Assembly (NCBI GenBank): GCA_018818785.1
Contig: JAHIRF010000006.1
Location: forward strand, 62,001 to 126,000
Length of the DNA: 64,000 bases
Reading direction: 5' to 3'
DNA from: Thermoplasmatota archaeon
Lineage (GTDB): Archaea > Thermoplasmatota > Thermoplasmata > UBA10834
The notes under the pieces are model-generated. The model was not told where the DNA came from. It ran no database searches and saw only the letters and a program-made list of their open reading frames with translations. Shown one piece after another: positions 8,234 through 17,200 of the stretch (positions are counted from its first letter, which is position 1; every line of letters begins with the position of its first letter). The position numbers were made by a program, and so were the translations under genes.

Positions 8234-9883
8234 ATGATGAGAAGCGATGATCATGGTTTGACATGTGGCAGGACAGATACAAGAAACCGTCAGCACAAAG
8301 AAAATGATGGATCTCGTCCTGTGGACTCGGGCAGAGGGCGCAAGTTATATGCCACATTCCTGGTGCTGGCAGTCGCAACCCTCGCCGTATCTGCTCTCGC
8401 ATTCATAAGTTCGAATTCATCAGCGTACACCGCTCACGACCCAATCATAATTGCCAGCAACGCTGATTTCAACGGTGCCAATGGCGTGACCTCGGGCACA
8501 GGCACCATAAGCGACCCGTACATCATCGACGACTGGTCGATATCCGCGGGGACGGCCAATGGGATATCGATCAGCGACACCAGCGCGTATTACGTCATAG
8601 CGAATGTATCGATAAGTCACGACACCTACAACTACAACAACTATAATGGGATCAACCTCGACAACGCCCCCAACGGGCGCGTCGAGAACTCCACGATATC
8701 CGGATGGGTCAAGATCGGGGTCTATGTCAAGTCCTCATCGAATGTGGAGTTGTACAATAACACAATCTCGAATACCGGATTTGCCTCAAACGACAGATAC
8801 TGCATAAGGATGGATTCTTGCCTCCAGGATGTCTCAATCACCCAGAACAATCTGTCGGATGCGAACTACGGGGTCCTTGCGTATGCATCTACAGATATCC
8901 AAATCGATCACAACAACATCACCGGCACGGAACGCGGAGGAGTGTCGCTCTCATCGACAAAGTATTCCGTGATCTCGCAGAACACAATGGACATCGGCGG
9001 AGTCGCCATCTATGGCTATGTCATCTCTGATTTCAACACGCATACCATAAGCACGGATAACGTCGTGAACAACAAACCCGTACGATACGAGCGGAACGCG
9101 ACGGCTCTGGATATCGACGGTGAGGATCTGGCACAGGTCATACTGGCCAACTGCTCTTCGACGATCCTATCGAACATGGTTCTGGGCGATGCCGCGATCG
9201 CGGTCGACCTAGGGTATTGCAACGACACAACCATCGCGGACTGCACCCTCATGAACAACGTATGGTATGGCATATGCACCCAATACTCGACGAACCTTAC
9301 GGTGACGGACACCACTATACACAATTCCACCTTCGGTGTGTACGCGTATGTCGGAAGCGTGATCAATGTGAACCGAAGCCGGGTCAATTCGAGCTCAAAC
9401 ACTGGGTTCTACATGTACAGTGTGAGCAAGGTGAACATATCCTATTCGACGATCTCCAACTGCACACCGTTCTATGGCGCAATAAGATATCAGGGGACCA
9501 GCAGCGCTGTCGATCTTGATTCGTACATAACCTATAATGTGATCAGGGACAACTCGATCGGCGTGACGTTGATAAACGCCGGAGGAGTCCATGTCAACCA
9601 CAACGATTTCATCAACAACGACCTACATGCCAACGATACCTCCGCGGGCGATAACTTCTGGGACGATGGCATCGAGGGGAACTATTGGGACAACTACACT
9701 GGGGACGATCTTGTGGCACCTTTCGGAATAGGTGACGAGCCATTGCTGATAGACTTCGGGACCTATGACAATTACCCGCTCATGGAATATCAGGCCATAC
9801 CCGAGTTTCAGGATGTCGTCGTGCCGGTGATGTTCGTACTGGTCATATTCGGACTGTTCCGAGCGAGAATGACCAGGCAGTGA
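8234..9883 (+). CDS. NosD-like beta-helix surface protein with PEF-type C-terminal anchor
   Basis: A 549-residue paralogue of the preceding gene. A long basic N-region (about 35 residues) precedes a hydrophobic signal segment; the mature part opens HDPIIIASNADF and DPYIIDDWSIS, followed by beta-helix rungs with many N-x-S/T sites. The C-terminus is I522-P-E-F, a hydrophobic span and a basic RARMTRQ tail, which looks like an archaeosortase (PEF-CTERM-type) sorting signal. A strong AGGAGGGG site precedes ATG ATG at 8234/8237. The 120-base gap to the previous gene has no clear promoter. Substrate or binding partner unknown. Confidence 0.75.
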   Translation: MMRSDDHGLTCGRTDTRNRQHKENDGSRPVDSGRGRKLYATFLVLAVATLAVSALAFISSNSSAYTAHDPIIIASNADFNGANGVTSGTGTISDPYIIDDWSISAGTANGISISDTSAYYVIANVSISHDTYNYNNYNGINLDNAPNGRVENSTISGWVKIGVYVKSSSNVELYNNTISNTGFASNDRYCIRMDSCLQDVSITQNNLSDANYGVLAYASTDIQIDHNNITGTERGGVSLSSTKYSVISQNTMDIGGVAIYGYVISDFNTHTISTDNVVNNKPVRYERNATALDIDGEDLAQVILANCSSTILSNMVLGDAAIAVDLGYCNDTTIADCTLMNNVWYGICTQYSTNLTVTDTTIHNSTFGVYAYVGSVINVNRSRVNSSSNTGFYMYSVSKVNISYSTISNCTPFYGAIRYQGTSSAVDLDSYITYNVIRDNSIGVTLINAGGVHVNHNDFINNDLHANDTSAGDNFWDDGIEGNYWDNYTGDDLVAPFGIGDEPLLIDFGTYDNYPLMEYQAIPEFQDVVVPVMFVLVIFGLFRARMTRQ

Positions 9884-9916
9884 CATTCCGGCAGATGCAT
9901 GGCGCAGCTGGAGAGG

Positions 9917-10930
9917 TCACTTCCTCGCCACCATATGGCACGCGACCATATGGTTGTTCCCCACATCTATGAGCGGCGGCTCCTCGTTCCTGCAAATATC
10001 CTTTGCGAGCGAGCACCTGGGATTGAACCTGCAACCCTTCGGAGGATTGATAGGACTAGGCACCTCGCCTTCTATCCCCTTTCTCACCTTCAACCTCGTG
10101 GGGTCGGGGATAGGTATCGACGCGATCAAGGCCTGAGTGTAAGGATGGAGCGGATTGTTCAGGAACTCTGACGAGTTCGCTATCTCCACTATCTTGCCGA
10201 GATACATCACTGCTATCCTGTCGCTCATGTGCGCCACGACCGATAGGTCGTGGGATATGAACAGATAGGTGAGGCCGAGCCTGTGCTGAAGGCTCTTGAG
10301 CAGGTTGAGGGCCTGGGCCTGGACGGATACGTCCAACGCGGATGTCGGTTCGTCGAGGACCACCAGGTCGGGTTCTAGGGCGAGCGCACGCGCGAGCGCT
10401 ATCCTCTGCTTCTGCCCACCACTGAACTCGTGCGGAAGCCTGGACAGGTGGTCATGGGAGAGGCCGACCTCCTCGATGAGCTGGTGCACCTTCTCCCTTC
10501 TTGCGATGTATGGATCCCCTCCTGGCGGCCCGGGCGGTCCGTGGATGGCAAACCCCTCGCCGATTATCTTCTCCACCGTGAACCTGGGATCGAGGCTGGA
10601 ATAAGGGTCCTGAAATACTATCTGCATGCGCTTCCTCATCTTCCTCATCTGGGACGCCGACAATGCGGTGATATCCTTGCCATCGAAGATGATCTTCCCG
10701 CCAGTCGGCTCCACGAGCCTGAGGACAGTTCGTCCGTATGTGGTCTTGCCACAGCCAGACTCACCCACTAGCCCAAGGGTCTCGCCTCGCAGTATCTTGA
10801 GGTCTACCCCATCGACAGCGTGCACGTAGTCGACCGCCCTGCCGAACACGCCTTTCCTAACCGGGAAGAGTTTCTTTAGGGCCACCGTCTCCAGGAGCGG
10901 CCCCGGATTCTTCCTATCGTTAGCGCTCAT
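9917..10930 (-). CDS. oppF: oligopeptide ABC transporter ATP-binding protein, OppF-like
   Basis: A 337-residue ATPase that powers the peptide importer. It shows Walker A (GESGCGKTT), the ABC signature [15 protein letters not shown], Walker [13 protein letters not shown] and the switch His in LFISHDL, then the oligopeptide/dipeptide C-terminal domain with [14 protein letters not shown], whose cysteines belong to the metal-cluster motif of this family. The frame is open 37 codons further upstream, but the ATG at 10930 (MSANDRK) overlaps the oppD stop by 11 bases and fits the normal family N-terminus. It is the last gene of the five-gene operon. Confidence 0.92.
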   Translation of the reverse strand: MSANDRKNPGPLLETVALKKLFPVRKGVFGRAVDYVHAVDGVDLKILRGETLGLVGESGCGKTTYGRTVLRLVEPTGGKIIFDGKDITALSASQMRKMRKRMQIVFQDPYSSLDPRFTVEKIIGEGFAIHGPPGPPGGDPYIARREKVHQLIEEVGLSHDHLSRLPHEFSGGQKQRIALARALALEPDLVVLDEPTSALDVSVQAQALNLLKSLQHRLGLTYLFISHDLSVVAHMSDRIAVMYLGKIVEIANSSEFLNNPLHPYTQALIASIPIPDPTRLKVRKGIEGEVPSPINPPKGCRFNPRCSLAKDICRNEEPPLIDVGNNHMVACHMVARK

Positions 10931-11927
10931 CCGACTGCACACCTCCGTGCTTGTCATATAGATGACAGGAGACGAAATGCCCGGGCGATGCCTCGATCCT
11001 GGTCGGCCTGACTGCGCGGCAGACATCCATCGCGCTGTCACACCTATCCACGAATGAGCAGCCAGGGAACGCGTTCATCAGGTTCGGCACCGTGCCCCTG
11101 ATGACCGCCAGCTCGTCCTTCTTCTCCCCGAGCTTCGGGAAGGCCAACATCAGGCCGGAGGTGTACGGATGGAGAGGCCTCGCGAATATCTCCTTCGTGT
11201 CCGCCTCCTCGACGATCCTGCCTGCGTACATGATGCATATACGGTCGCAGGTTTCGGCGACCACGCCGAGGTTGTGAGTAATGAGTATCATCGAGCTGCC
11301 CGCCTTCTTGGCGAGCTCCTTGAGCAGGTTGAGTATCTGCGCCTGGATAGTGACATCCAAGGCCGTGGTGGGCTCATCAGCCAAGAGGAGGTCGGGTGAG
11401 CAGGATAGCGCGAGCGCGATCATGACCCGCTGTTTCATGCCCCCGCTGAGCTCGTGAGGATACTGCTTCATCACGCTCTTGGAATCGGCCATCTTGACGA
11501 GGTCGAGTATCTTGATTATCTCCTTCTCGAGCTCCTCCGGATCGTATATGCCCTGGTGAAGCGAGATCACCTCTCCAAGCTGGAAGCCGATGGTGAACAC
11601 GGGGTCGAGTGATGTCGATGGGTCCTGGAATATCATGGATATCCTCTTTCCCCGGACTCCCCGCATCTCGTCCATGGATAGTTTCATCAGGTCGATGCCC
11701 TTGAACTTAATCGAACCCGCCACTATCTTCCCAGGGGATGGCACCAGTCTCAGGATGGAGAAGGCAGTCATGCTCTTGCCGCACCCAGTCTCACCGACCA
11801 TGCCGACGGATTCTCCCTCGTATATGGTCAGGTCGATCCCGTCCAGGGCGGTCACGGTTCCCTCGTCCAGGAGGAACTGGGTCCTGAGGCCCTTTATCTC
11901 AAGAATGGGGGTCCCCTGCCCGCTCAT
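10920..11927 (-). CDS. oppD: oligopeptide ABC transporter ATP-binding protein, OppD-like
   Basis: A 335-residue ABC ATPase: Walker A GETGCGKSM, signature LSGGMKQRVMIALAL, Walker B LLLADEPTTALD, switch His ILITHNL, then the oligo_HPY-type C-terminal region with CSFVDRC. It pairs with OppF as the ATPase heterodimer under the two permeases. It overlaps oppC by 4 bases and oppF by 11, so translation is coupled. Length is normal for the family. The peptide preference cannot be read from the sequence. Confidence 0.93.
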   Translation of the reverse strand: MSGQGTPILEIKGLRTQFLLDEGTVTALDGIDLTIYEGESVGMVGETGCGKSMTAFSILRLVPSPGKIVAGSIKFKGIDLMKLSMDEMRGVRGKRISMIFQDPSTSLDPVFTIGFQLGEVISLHQGIYDPEELEKEIIKILDLVKMADSKSVMKQYPHELSGGMKQRVMIALALSCSPDLLLADEPTTALDVTIQAQILNLLKELAKKAGSSMILITHNLGVVAETCDRICIMYAGRIVEEADTKEIFARPLHPYTSGLMLAFPKLGEKKDELAVIRGTVPNLMNAFPGCSFVDRCDSAMDVCRAVRPTRIEASPGHFVSCHLYDKHGGVQSDER

Positions 11928-12832
11928 CTTCTCATCCCCTTCATGCGCGGGTCGAGCACATCACGCAGGCCATCACCCAGCAGGTTGAATCCGAGTATGG
12001 TCAGCAGCAGCACCAGCCCAGGGAAGGTGGATATCCAAGGAGCCTCTGAGAGGTATGTCATCCCGCGGAACAACATGTACCCCCAGCTAGGGGTCGGAGG
12101 TTGCGTGCCAACTCCCAGAAAGCTCAGGCTGCTCTCAATTGTGATGGCGTCTGCGACACCGATAGAAGCCCACACTATCAGCGGCGCGATGCAGTTGGGG
12201 AGCACATGCGAGAACATTATCCTCGGGTGCCTCGCACCCAGCGCCCGACTCGACTCGACGAACAACCTCTCGCGCACTGACAGAGCCTGTCCACGCATCA
12301 GTCGGGCGAACCCTGCCCAATAGGATATCGATATGGCAAGAATGACGTTCATCAGGCTGGGACCCAGGGCCGCTGCGAATGCCAACGCAAGCAGGAAGGC
12401 AGGAAAGGTCCAAAACAGATCGATCGTGCCCGCGATGATGTAGTCGACATAACGTCCGAAATATCCCGCCGTCAGGCCGAGCATGACGCCTATTATGAGC
12501 GAGAAGAAGATGGCGAGGGTCGCAACCGTGAGCGAGACTCGGGAACCCCATATGACTCTGCTGAATACATCCCGACCAAGTTCATCAGTGCCGAACCAGT
12601 GATCGGTCGATGGGGGCTGCAATTTCTCCTCTGGCACAAACATGGTCGGATCGGCCATCGGCAGGACCGGTGCGAGCAACGCGAGCGCGATTATGGTCAC
12701 GATTATCGTGGTGCCTACCACGACCATATTGTTCTTGCTCCCTCTTTCGACGATCTCGACGACGAGCTGTTTGGCGCCGCCAGACATCTTCCAGCTCAAT
12801 AGCCTGTCGTTGAGCGCTTTGCGGAACCTCAT
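11924..12832 (-). CDS. oppC: oligopeptide ABC transporter permease, OppC-like
   Basis: A 302-residue permease with an N-terminal helix, the OppC-type periplasm-side segment HWFGTDELGRDVFSRVIWGSR, and five further transmembrane helices. The EAA loop is RALGARHPRIMFSHVLPN, which contacts the ATPases. It overlaps oppB and oppD by 4 bases each. The conserved FGTDELGRD block distinguishes it from OppB. Confidence 0.93.
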   Translation of the reverse strand: MRFRKALNDRLLSWKMSGGAKQLVVEIVERGSKNNMVVVGTTIIVTIIALALLAPVLPMADPTMFVPEEKLQPPSTDHWFGTDELGRDVFSRVIWGSRVSLTVATLAIFFSLIIGVMLGLTAGYFGRYVDYIIAGTIDLFWTFPAFLLALAFAAALGPSLMNVILAISISYWAGFARLMRGQALSVRERLFVESSRALGARHPRIMFSHVLPNCIAPLIVWASIGVADAITIESSLSFLGVGTQPPTPSWGYMLFRGMTYLSEAPWISTFPGLVLLLTILGFNLLGDGLRDVLDPRMKGMRR

Positions 12833-13770
12833 CCCAACCTCACCCTTGGATCGACGAGCGCGTAGAGTATATCAGCGACAAGATTACCGATGACCACGAA
12901 AAACGCGAGTAGGAGTATGCAGCCCTGCACGGTGGGAAAATCATGGCTGCTGATGGAGTTTATCACGAGAAGACCAATCCCTGGCCATTGGAAGACCGTC
13001 TCGACTATGACTGCGCCGGCGACGAACCAACCTATGTCGAGACCGATGACAGTTACGACCGGTAGGATGGCGTTCTTGAGGGCATGTCTGAATATGACCT
13101 CCCGCTCGGGGAGGCCTCTCGAACGGAGCTGGGTTATGAAGTCCTGCCTCACGACCTCGAGCATGCTGGACCTCATCATCCTGGTGGTCAATGCAGCATT
13201 GCCTAGACCCAGCGTGAGAGCAGGTAGCAGCACGCTGCTTAACCCGCCGACCGTGCCCTCAGCGGGAAGGATATGGAATTGGACTGAGAGCAGGAGGAGC
13301 AGCAGGATGCCTAACCAGAAGGATGGCATGGCATAGGCTACCAGGGTGAAGACCATCACCGACCGGTCCTTCCAGCTGTTCTGATTCAATGCCGACAGGA
13401 TGCCCAGAGGTATTCCCAGGGAATACGATATCGTGAGACCGATGGCCATGAGCTCCAGCGTCTTAGGGAGCCGCTGCATCAGGAGATAGCTCACATCCAC
13501 GTTCAGAGTGCCAGTAGAGACCGATTGTCCCAGGTCACCTTGAAGGAGCCGCTCAAGGAACTTCCCGTACTGTATCAGGAACGGCTGGTCGAAGCCATAC
13601 TGTTCACGCAGCTCCTGCAGCTCATCCACAGACGCGTGCGGAGGAGCGATCGCGAGGATGGGGTCCCCGGGAGTCATATAGAGCATCAGAAAGACGATGA
13701 ATGTCGCGAGGAAGATCACGGGAATGGCCAGTAGAAGCTTCCGTATCACGTAAGATATCAGATCCGCCAT
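12829..13770 (-). CDS. oppB: oligopeptide ABC transporter permease, OppB-like
   Basis: A 313-residue permease with six transmembrane helices and the OppB-type N-terminal signature TFIVFLMLYMTPGDP. The EAA loop is SRGLPEREVIFRHALKN. A perfect Shine-Dalgarno site (GGAGGTGA) stands 3 bases before the ATG. It follows the binding-protein gene by 116 bases, within which the CAAACCCTTT motif lies, so OppA may be expressed at a different level from the rest. Confidence 0.93.
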   Translation of the reverse strand: MADLISYVIRKLLLAIPVIFLATFIVFLMLYMTPGDPILAIAPPHASVDELQELREQYGFDQPFLIQYGKFLERLLQGDLGQSVSTGTLNVDVSYLLMQRLPKTLELMAIGLTISYSLGIPLGILSALNQNSWKDRSVMVFTLVAYAMPSFWLGILLLLLLSVQFHILPAEGTVGGLSSVLLPALTLGLGNAALTTRMMRSSMLEVVRQDFITQLRSRGLPEREVIFRHALKNAILPVVTVIGLDIGWFVAGAVIVETVFQWPGIGLLVINSISSHDFPTVQGCILLLAFFVVIGNLVADILYALVDPRVRLG

Positions 13771-13859
13771 CCGTCACCTCCTCACACGATCGTCAGCCGT
13801 GTCCTCGAGCATCCTCCGTTGCATCTGCCCTCGTAAGCATATGAGGACGGAATGAAATG

Positions 13860-13875
13860 GTAAAGGGTTTGAGCG
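13860..13875 (-). terminator. CAAACCCTTT 3' motif after oppA
   Basis: On the minus strand CGCTCAAACCCTTTAC begins 11 nt after the oppA stop. It may end or process the oppA message before oppB, which would fit the usual excess of binding protein over permease (inference). Confidence 0.35.
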
Positions 13876-13886
13876 GGTTTATCGAC

Positions 13887-15614
13887 CTAATTCACTATGT
13901 CGACATCAACGATATCGATAGTCTGCTCCTGGCCCAGCGGATGGACATACCAGCCCGTGACGTGATCGTGCACCGCAACTATCTGATGCCAGAACAGGAT
14001 GGTCGCCCATGGGCCCTGAGTCAGCAGCCTTATGTGCCCTGCCGTGGCGTTGTCGGAGAACTGGTCCTCCGTCTCGGCGTATGTCCAGTTGGTCACATAG
14101 CCATCGAAGACATCATCCTCGTACCAACCAGTGTTGGACCCTCCCGAAGCCCATGTTCCGAAGTGCCAGTCAAGGATCTCGGCCCTCGGCCAGGAATACC
14201 AGAACAGGATCGCCTCCTGCTCCCCTGCAGCCGCCCTCGACCTCAGCTCAGTCTCGGAATACTGGGTCAAGGACACATGCAAGCCCACATCCTCCAGCTG
14301 ACTCTGGATTATCTCGGCCATCGAGACATCCTCGCCCTTGTTGGTCGTCCAAAGGTGCAGCGTCAACTCCTCGCCGTCCGCGTCCTCCAACCATACGTCG
14401 CTGTCGGTGTTGTCCCAGCCAGCCTCGAGGAAGTATGCCTCGGCCTTATCCACATCGTACGAGTAGTTGTATTGCGCAGGCACGTTCGTCGATTCGGGCT
14501 CGACCGGGGAGAGATAGTTCACTCCCTCCTCACCTATGCCGTTCCAGACAGTATCGAGTATCTGCGCCCTGTCTATCGCATAGCACACGGCAAGCCTCAA
14601 CGGTACGCTGGTCCATGGGGCCTTCTGGCAATTGAATTCGACATGGTAGGTTCCCTGTCCAGGTCCGGTTATGAGGGTCACATCGTCTTGCGCTTGGTAA
14701 GTCGGGACTCTGTTCGGCGGAACCTGCATCAGGATGTCTACCGATCCGGAATCGAAACCTGCGAGCCTCGCGGTCTGGTCGGTCATTACCCTGTAGATGA
14801 TCTTGTCGATCTTAGCCGGTCCCTTGTTAACGTACCATGATGCGCCCCAGTCGTAGTCCTCGTTCTTCACTAGCGTGATATGATCTCCCGCGACCCACTC
14901 CGATAGCTTGTACGGACCCGTCCCTATGACCTTGTGTCCTATCGTGCCGTAGTTATCTAGTCCATCCGACTCGAGAGCGTCCGGACCCATCATCGACCCG
15001 TACAGGTGGGACAGGTTGAATATCAACGCGACATCAGCCCAGGTCAGGTTCAATGTCATGGTGTAATCGGTCTTGCACCATATCCCAGCATCAGGCCAAC
15101 CAGTCTTATTCTGACATCCGAATATGCACCAGAACTCGTATTGCACCCAGCTGTCATCCGCAGAGTAGTAGTTGATGATCCTCTTGACCGCATCGGAGTT
15201 GAATGGCGTATCGTCGTGGAACTTCACTCCCTGCTTCAATGTCAAGTCGAGAGTGGCGTTGTACGGATAGTCAGTGTCCCTCTTGCTCGTGAGCAGCCAT
15301 GACTCGGCAAGACCGGGCACATAAGCGCCTGTCTTATCTCTTCCGATCAGAGTCTCATATATCATGCCCGGCGGACCGTACATGGCACTAGTCTTGGCAG
15401 GGTCCATCGTCTCCACATCGGAGCTCATGGCGATGACCAAGACTTTCTCGTCACTCGTTCCTCCAATCAATCCGAACGCCCACGCACCCGCGACCGCAGC
15501 GACTACGAGCACAAGAACGATTACGACCGCGACAAGAACCTTGCTCTTGGGTCGAACGGGTCTGGCTTTCGGCTGAGCGATCTCACTCTTTGGTTCACTT
15601 CCTGAACTCCCCAC
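13887..15614 (-). CDS. oppA: membrane-anchored oligopeptide-binding protein, OppA-like
   Basis: A 575-residue SBP_bac_5-type extracellular binding protein. A basic N-terminal stretch with Lys/Arg/Pro is followed by one hydrophobic helix (about residues 27-50) that anchors it to the membrane; the mature part begins with EKVLVIAMSSDVETMDPAKT and has the conserved YETLIG and IDRAQILDTVWNG segments of peptide-binding proteins. The start chosen is GTG at 15614, since GGAGGAG lies 7 bases before it; the frame is open further to an ATG at 15650. It is the first gene of the opp operon and has its own TATA-like box at 15735-15742. Confidence 0.9.
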   Translation of the reverse strand: MGSSGSEPKSEIAQPKARPVRPKSKVLVAVVIVLVLVVAAVAGAWAFGLIGGTSDEKVLVIAMSSDVETMDPAKTSAMYGPPGMIYETLIGRDKTGAYVPGLAESWLLTSKRDTDYPYNATLDLTLKQGVKFHDDTPFNSDAVKRIINYYSADDSWVQYEFWCIFGCQNKTGWPDAGIWCKTDYTMTLNLTWADVALIFNLSHLYGSMMGPDALESDGLDNYGTIGHKVIGTGPYKLSEWVAGDHITLVKNEDYDWGASWYVNKGPAKIDKIIYRVMTDQTARLAGFDSGSVDILMQVPPNRVPTYQAQDDVTLITGPGQGTYHVEFNCQKAPWTSVPLRLAVCYAIDRAQILDTVWNGIGEEGVNYLSPVEPESTNVPAQYNYSYDVDKAEAYFLEAGWDNTDSDVWLEDADGEELTLHLWTTNKGEDVSMAEIIQSQLEDVGLHVSLTQYSETELRSRAAAGEQEAILFWYSWPRAEILDWHFGTWASGGSNTGWYEDDVFDGYVTNWTYAETEDQFSDNATAGHIRLLTQGPWATILFWHQIVAVHDHVTGWYVHPLGQEQTIDIVDVDIVN

Positions 15615-15734
15615 CTTAACTCCTCCAGTCAACGAGGAAGCTCTCGGCACGAATGTCGAACGCTAAATAACAGGCCTTCGAACAACTCGCGACCTGCTTC
15701 CCCACATTAGCTATATTCGCATCGGCATCGGGCG

Positions 15735-15742
15735 TATTTATA
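15735..15742 (-). promoter_or_regulatory. TATA box for the opp operon
   Basis: On the minus strand this reads TATAAATA, close to the archaeal consensus. It predicts initiation near 15712 and a leader of about 100 nt before the GTG. Confidence 0.55.
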
Positions 15743-16068
15743 ACATCCTGATATCTTAGCGCGAAACTGGGCGATAGGGCGCGTTTTCCGAACATGCTGG
15801 CAAGCCTGTCGTGCATCGTACAGCAATGTACTTGCGTGTAGGATTCTGAGCGGACAGAAACTCTCCGTGGAATCGGGCAATGAAATGAGCTCAGTCAAGT
15901 GGAAGATGAGGGGTCAGCGCATCAGGAGATTCGCTTCATGACTGACTGATAGCTTGCGATTGGGTCATATGATAAAGAAAGGAAGAAATGGTTTGACAGA
16001 TCATGCGGACCGTGCCTGTTGCCAAAGGCAATATATCCGAACCGATGATTCGTGGATGGGTTGAACAG
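15743..16068. other. intergenic region between opp operon and zinc-ribbon gene
   Basis: No gene is recognised here. At 15981-15997 the minus strand carries CTGTCAAACCATTTCTT, very like the 3' motif found after eight genes, but no minus-strand gene ends nearby. Confidence 0.35.
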
Positions 16069-16758
16069 ATGACGAACTGTCCATCATGTGGAACTCAGGT
16101 AGTCGAAGGGGGCGCATTCTGCGCGAAATGTGGCGCGAGAGCAGATGTCAGTGCAGGCGCACGACCTACAGGAACCGCCCATAATCCGATATGGTATCAG
16201 AACTTCTATCGAATACGCAAGAAAGTCATCGCCATAGCGAACAAGTATTGGATCGAGGATGCGCAGGGGACCATGCTCGGTTTCTCCAGGCAGAAGATAC
16301 TGAGGATCAAGGAGAACATACGAGTGTTCGCGGACGACAGCATGAACCAGGAGCTCTTCAGGATACAGCAAGAGCAGATCGTGGACATGTGGGGTACGTT
16401 CGCCGTTATCGACACCGGGTCGGAGATGTGCGTTGGCAAATTGCGCAGGCAGGCGTTGAAGTCCGGTTTCTACAAGGACGAGTATCTTCTTCTCAACGCG
16501 AACAATCAGACCATCGGGAAGGTGGCTGAACGCGGAGGAAGAGGGCTGATGAGGAAATACATGCCGGGTGGTGCCTTGGTCCCCGAGCAACTGGTGGTAG
16601 AGTTCTACGGTCAGCCAGTCACTGAGATCAAGCAGCAGTTCAAGATCATAGGGGACATCTGGGAGGTCGATTGCTCCAGGCTCCCACCCGACTTCGACCG
16701 AAGGACGCTCCTTGCATGCATGCTCATCATGGGCATGATAGAGCGCGACAGGAAGTGA
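16069..16758 (+). CDS. zinc-ribbon protein with LURP-one/Tubby-like domain
   Basis: About 229 residues. The first 25 residues form a zinc ribbon (CPSCG and CAKCG pairs), followed by a short linker and a beta-rich domain (about 45-225) with ANKYWIEDAQGTMLGFSR and repeated strands, which resembles LURP-one-related/Tubby-like folds seen in archaeal scramblase-like proteins. The ATG at 16069 puts the ribbon at the very N-terminus as in related proteins; the frame is open back to 16003. Cytoplasmic or membrane-associated; phospholipid binding is possible but not shown. No operon partner. Confidence 0.65.
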   Translation: MTNCPSCGTQVVEGGAFCAKCGARADVSAGARPTGTAHNPIWYQNFYRIRKKVIAIANKYWIEDAQGTMLGFSRQKILRIKENIRVFADDSMNQELFRIQQEQIVDMWGTFAVIDTGSEMCVGKLRRQALKSGFYKDEYLLLNANNQTIGKVAERGGRGLMRKYMPGGALVPEQLVVEFYGQPVTEIKQQFKIIGDIWEVDCSRLPPDFDRRTLLACMLIMGMIERDRK

Positions 16759-16880
16759 CATCGGGTCAGATAGTAGAGGAGATCCATCAACCGGATCATC
16801 GGTCAGACCACCTTCGGTATCACCATCGAGCCGGAGGGGGAGATGATCTGTTTGTTGAGAGGGACCATTGGGACCTCGAC

Positions 16881-17200
16881 CTATGCGAGATGCGCGTAAA
16901 GAGAACGACCTCCGCCATGAAAAATGGGGAATGAAAGTGGTTTCCTGAGCGCATGTACTGATTCATTGCACATCGTGATGAACTCGTCCCATTGCGTCTC
17001 CTCGGCGAACCGTAGGTTGTCGACGTACCAAGAGTCGATCGAATCCCAGGTACCAGCCCAGCTCCACCATATCATCACATCACACGCATCGCGCGCGACG
17101 GAGCCCGTCGCTATTCGAAGGATTCCGATAGAAGAGTCGCAGGGAAACTCAATTATGAACTCATGGACATTCCCGCCAGGAAGATCATGAGCTATTCATT
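16881..17200 (-). pseudogene. possible remnant of a secreted beta-sandwich protein
   Basis: In the 404-base gap the minus strand is open for about 100 codons down to 16881, starting after a stop near 17190. The middle reads WWSWAGTWDSIDSWYVDNL, like the last strands of an extracellular jelly-roll domain, but only an internal GTG/ATG near 17078 could start it and there is no Shine-Dalgarno site. A decayed 3' fragment is the likeliest explanation; chance is possible. Confidence 0.25.

Noticed and set aside
13857-14840. 327-codon plus-strand ORF opposite oppA
   Set aside because: It lies wholly antisense to a clear binding-protein gene and its product is a low-complexity mirror of that gene's codon bias, with no recognised domain.
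16084-16761. 225-codon minus-strand ORF opposite the zinc-ribbon gene
   Set aside because: Antisense to a gene with clear CxxC pairs; the reverse product is unlike any protein known to me.
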